Origin: Klebsiella pneumoniae
GTDB lineage: Bacteria > Pseudomonadota > Gammaproteobacteria > Pseudomonadales > Azotimanducaceae
Assembly: GCA_945878745.1 (NCBI GenBank)
Contig: CAMDVY010000192.1
Span: 1-6,178 of the forward strand
Reading direction: 5' to 3'
DNA length: 6,178 nt
A program made the position numbers and the translations under genes. Shown in pieces: positions 4,106 through 6,178 of this stretch; position 1 is the stretch's first letter; every line of letters starts with the position of its first letter. Under the pieces are notes generated by a model. It was not told the origin of the DNA, made no database searches, and saw nothing but the letters and a program-made list of their open reading frames with translations.

Positions 4106-6178
4106 TTACTGCTTTGCAACGATGCCTTGTTCCAGCAGCGACTCGATCTCTGCCGTCGTTCTTCCTGTCAGGGCCAGCAGTTCAAGTGTGTGTTCTCCCG
4201 CCAGCGGCGGATTCAGTACCGCCGGTGCCAGACGATCGAAATGACAGAGTGCCCCGGGTCGCTGGAACGCCCCCCACTCCGTGTGGTGACTGGTGGCACG
4301 AAACTGTTTCTGGGCCGGCAACTGCCAGAAGTGTTTTGGCATGTCCTCATCCGCACGTACGCAGGCGAGATGTTTGGTACTGAACAGCGTAACCCAATGG
4401 TTGGCTGGGGCTTGCAGGAACAAGGACTGGAGCTGATCGGCATCATTGAAGTCGGTTACAGCGAATCCAGCGCCTTGCAGCAATTCGCGCGCGCGCTCGC
4501 GTTCTGTGGTCGAGCCGAGTCCAAGGAACACCCAGCCTCCGTCTGCACAGGGATACAGACGGTACGACGGCGCAAGCCCGTGTTGGCCGGTATCCGGTAG
4601 CGCCCGCGGAGATTTGCCAGGGTACAGCAGAAAATCGTCCGCATTGGCCCAGGCATTTGCTCCAAACATGTCCACGAACACAGTTTGACCACGGCCGGTG
4701 CGTGATCGTGCCACTACCCCGAGCAGTGCAGCCGACGCCACGACCAGCGCAGTGTTCGGGTCCGGATTGACCTCGTTAGCGCGCATGAGGCGGCGCGACC
4801 AGGCACGCAGTGCATCCAGATCGAGTAGCTGCGAGGGCAGCTCACCACCCATTTGCAGATGCACGCCACCCATGCCTGCCCCGGGAATCGGATGTGTGCT
4901 GGGGCGATGGGCACCCGGACCTTCTGGTCCGTAACCGTTGCTTTGCAGATAGATGAGTCGGGGGTTCAAGGCTTCGAGTGAAACGGCGTCGATGCCCAGC
5001 TTTTCCGGTACTCCTGGACGAAAGTTGTGTATCAACACATCCGCTTCGCGGAGGAGATCACAGACCACAGCTTGCCCGGCCGGGCTCTTGAGATTTACGC
5101 GGATGCTGCGTTTTCCCAGATTGACCCGGCAGGCGCCTACGCCGCCAGCAAGCCCTCGATAGGGATCACCTTCAATCGGCTCCACCTTGACGACATCCGC
5201 ACCAAGCTCAGCGAGTAACGAGGCACCAAACGGGGCTGCGATGATGGTTGCGATTTCAACAACACGCAGGCCCGCAAGCGGCAGTTGGCTATTTGGTTCA
5301 TACAGCACAACAGGCCTTGGTGAGGCCACCCACGCACGCACGAGGTCTTCGCCGTTTTCGACCCCATGGCGCGGTCTTGCTGGTGTTTGCGACAAACGAG
5401 CCAACGGTCCCAGTTGCAGACCACCGCCCAGTGCGATCACGTGGCCGTTGGCAAGCATGTCAGTGTCTTCAAGCGCCGCTTGTGTTGATTGCACCAGACC
5501 GGCCACGACACTGCCGTTGTCGATGAAGACGTCCATCCACTGCGCGGCGGTTTTTTCCTGCATGCGCTGGAACATGAGATCACGAAAGTGCTCACGTTTT
5601 GCTTCAGGCAGGTTCATCTGTGTGGTGTCGTAGTCCGGGTCGGCCAGAATGTCGACGAGCTCGGTCGCGACCAGGAAATTGTCGAAGAGGTGGGGCAGCA
5701 GATTACCGAGTTGCACCCATCGTCCATCAGCTGCCTGGGTTGGCAGGTAGTGCAGAGAGGGCAACGGGGCTTGCGCAGCAGATCCGGCGACCCCATCGAC
5801 GACCGCACCCAGACGGCTACGAAACTGCTCGCCCAGCATGGCGCCCTGCTCGTAAGCGAGAAATCCTTGCAACAGGCTGGTTTCCACCAGTGAACCTTGA
5901 TGGTGTCGCTGGCGCGCGATCAACGCCGCCAGTACGCCGCTGACGACAGACTGGGTGCACGCGTGAATGCCAACCTGCAGTGCAGAAAACGCAGGGCCGT
6001 CGCGATCCGGACAGCCGGTAAAACACATCATGCGACCGGTGGCGGCGGCCACCACATGTTCATATCCCGGGAGGTCTGAACGCGGATCATCGGCACCAAA
6101 GGAAGTCACCGAGCAGATGACAAGGTGCGGGTGCAAACGACGCAGTGCATGCACATCGAGGGCAGCCGCCTTGCGGGT
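4106..6178 (-). CDS. Tandem CaiB/BaiF family III CoA-transferase, N-terminus cut by the right edge
   Basis: Family III CoA-transferases move CoA between organic acids through an aspartyl-CoA thioester. This protein carries two copies of the fold in one chain; 690 residues are visible. Counting from the window edge, the first copy is seen from LHPHLVICSVTSFG (about 15-28) through a C-terminal region ending near 285. The second is complete from LAGLRVVEIATIIAAPFGA (about 301-319) to the end, with LAELGADVVKVEP, LGKRSIRVNLKS, HNFRPGVPEKLGID and RGQTVFVDMFGANA. The second copy has the catalytic Asp (VDMF; codon 4670-4672). The first has Glu at the matching place (VETSLLQG; codon 5882-5884). The frame stays open to base 6178 and the residues there (TRKAAALDVHALRRL) fit the family, so GTG 6154 is not the start; roughly 100 N-terminal residues are missing. 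It ends 52 bases before the dipeptidase gene and is probably co-transcribed with it. The acid and CoA donor cannot be named. Confidence 0.93.
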   Translation of the reverse strand, partial: TRKAAALDVHALRRLHPHLVICSVTSFGADDPRSDLPGYEHVVAAATGRMMCFTGCPDRDGPAFSALQVGIHACTQSVVSGVLAALIARQRHHQGSLVETSLLQGFLAYEQGAMLGEQFRSRLGAVVDGVAGSAAQAPLPSLHYLPTQAADGRWVQLGNLLPHLFDNFLVATELVDILADPDYDTTQMNLPEAKREHFRDLMFQRMQEKTAAQWMDVFIDNGSVVAGLVQSTQAALEDTDMLANGHVIALGGGLQLGPLARLSQTPARPRHGVENGEDLVRAWVASPRPVVLYEPNSQLPLAGLRVVEIATIIAAPFGASLLAELGADVVKVEPIEGDPYRGLAGGVGACRVNLGKRSIRVNLKSPAGQAVVCDLLREADVLIHNFRPGVPEKLGIDAVSLEALNPRLIYLQSNGYGPEGPGAHRPSTHPIPGAGMGGVHLQMGGELPSQLLDLDALRAWSRRLMRANEVNPDPNTALVVASAALLGVVARSRTGRGQTVFVDMFGANAWANADDFLLYPGKSPRALPDTGQHGLAPSYRLYPCADGGWVFLGLGSTTERERARELLQGAGFAVTDFNDADQLQSLFLQAPANHWVTLFSTKHLACVRADEDMPKHFWQLPAQKQFRATSHHTEWGAFQRPGALCHFDRLAPAVLNPPLAGEHTLELLALTGRTTAEIESLLEQGIVAKQ

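Noticed and set aside
4091..4600. Plus-strand frame of 169 codons opposite the CoA-transferase C-terminus
   Set aside because: It is antisense to recognised CoA-transferase sequence, and its product shows no domain I recognise.
5187..5633. Plus-strand frame of 148 codons opposite the CoA-transferase linker
   Set aside because: It is Ser/Thr/Arg-rich low-complexity translation typical of antisense frames in GC-rich DNA, and has no ribosome-binding evidence.

Overview
The window looks like chromosomal DNA of a GC-rich proteobacterium, most likely a gammaproteobacterium. The clues are a tRNA-Ala with an encoded CCA end, good Shine-Dalgarno sites, a REP-type palindrome pair, a lipoprotein-type M19 dipeptidase and a double-domain CaiB/BaiF CoA-transferase. 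The lineage is inferred from these features; no marker gene here settles it.

Left part (1 to about 1100): the 5' end of an IS110-family transposase runs leftward off the edge. Behind it is a non-coding stretch of about 230 bases, which may hold the rest of the element's end. Next come an inverted pair of REP-like palindromes (785-871), a second strong inverted repeat (899-927), and a tRNA-Ala(GGC) gene. The tRNA has a clear sigma70-type promoter (TTGACA, 17 bases, TACTAT) and a GC-rich discriminator.

Middle (1210-2746, plus strand): a 72-residue amphi-Trp domain protein, then a 404-residue metal-dependent amidohydrolase with the full ligand set (HxH, Lys, His, His, Asp). The best ribosome-binding site and ATG for the amidohydrolase are one base out of frame with its body, which suggests a single-base indel or a poorly placed start.

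Right part (2779-6178, minus strand): a tandem CoA-transferase family III protein, cut by the right edge at its N-terminus, is followed after 52 bases by an exported lipoprotein of the membrane dipeptidase (M19) family. The two probably form one transcription unit that converges on the amidohydrolase with 32 bases between the stops. Two residues that normally bind the second zinc of M19 enzymes are both glutamine here. The two halves of the CoA-transferase also differ at the catalytic position (Glu in one, Asp in the other).

Together the right two thirds look like accessory catabolism: amide or peptide-like bond hydrolysis outside and inside the cell, plus CoA transfer to an organic acid. No substrate can be named. 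I found no CRISPR array, phage genes or obvious new defence system. The best leads are the altered M19 metal site, the asymmetric CoA-transferase, the amidohydrolase start, and the REP pair next to an IS110 element.
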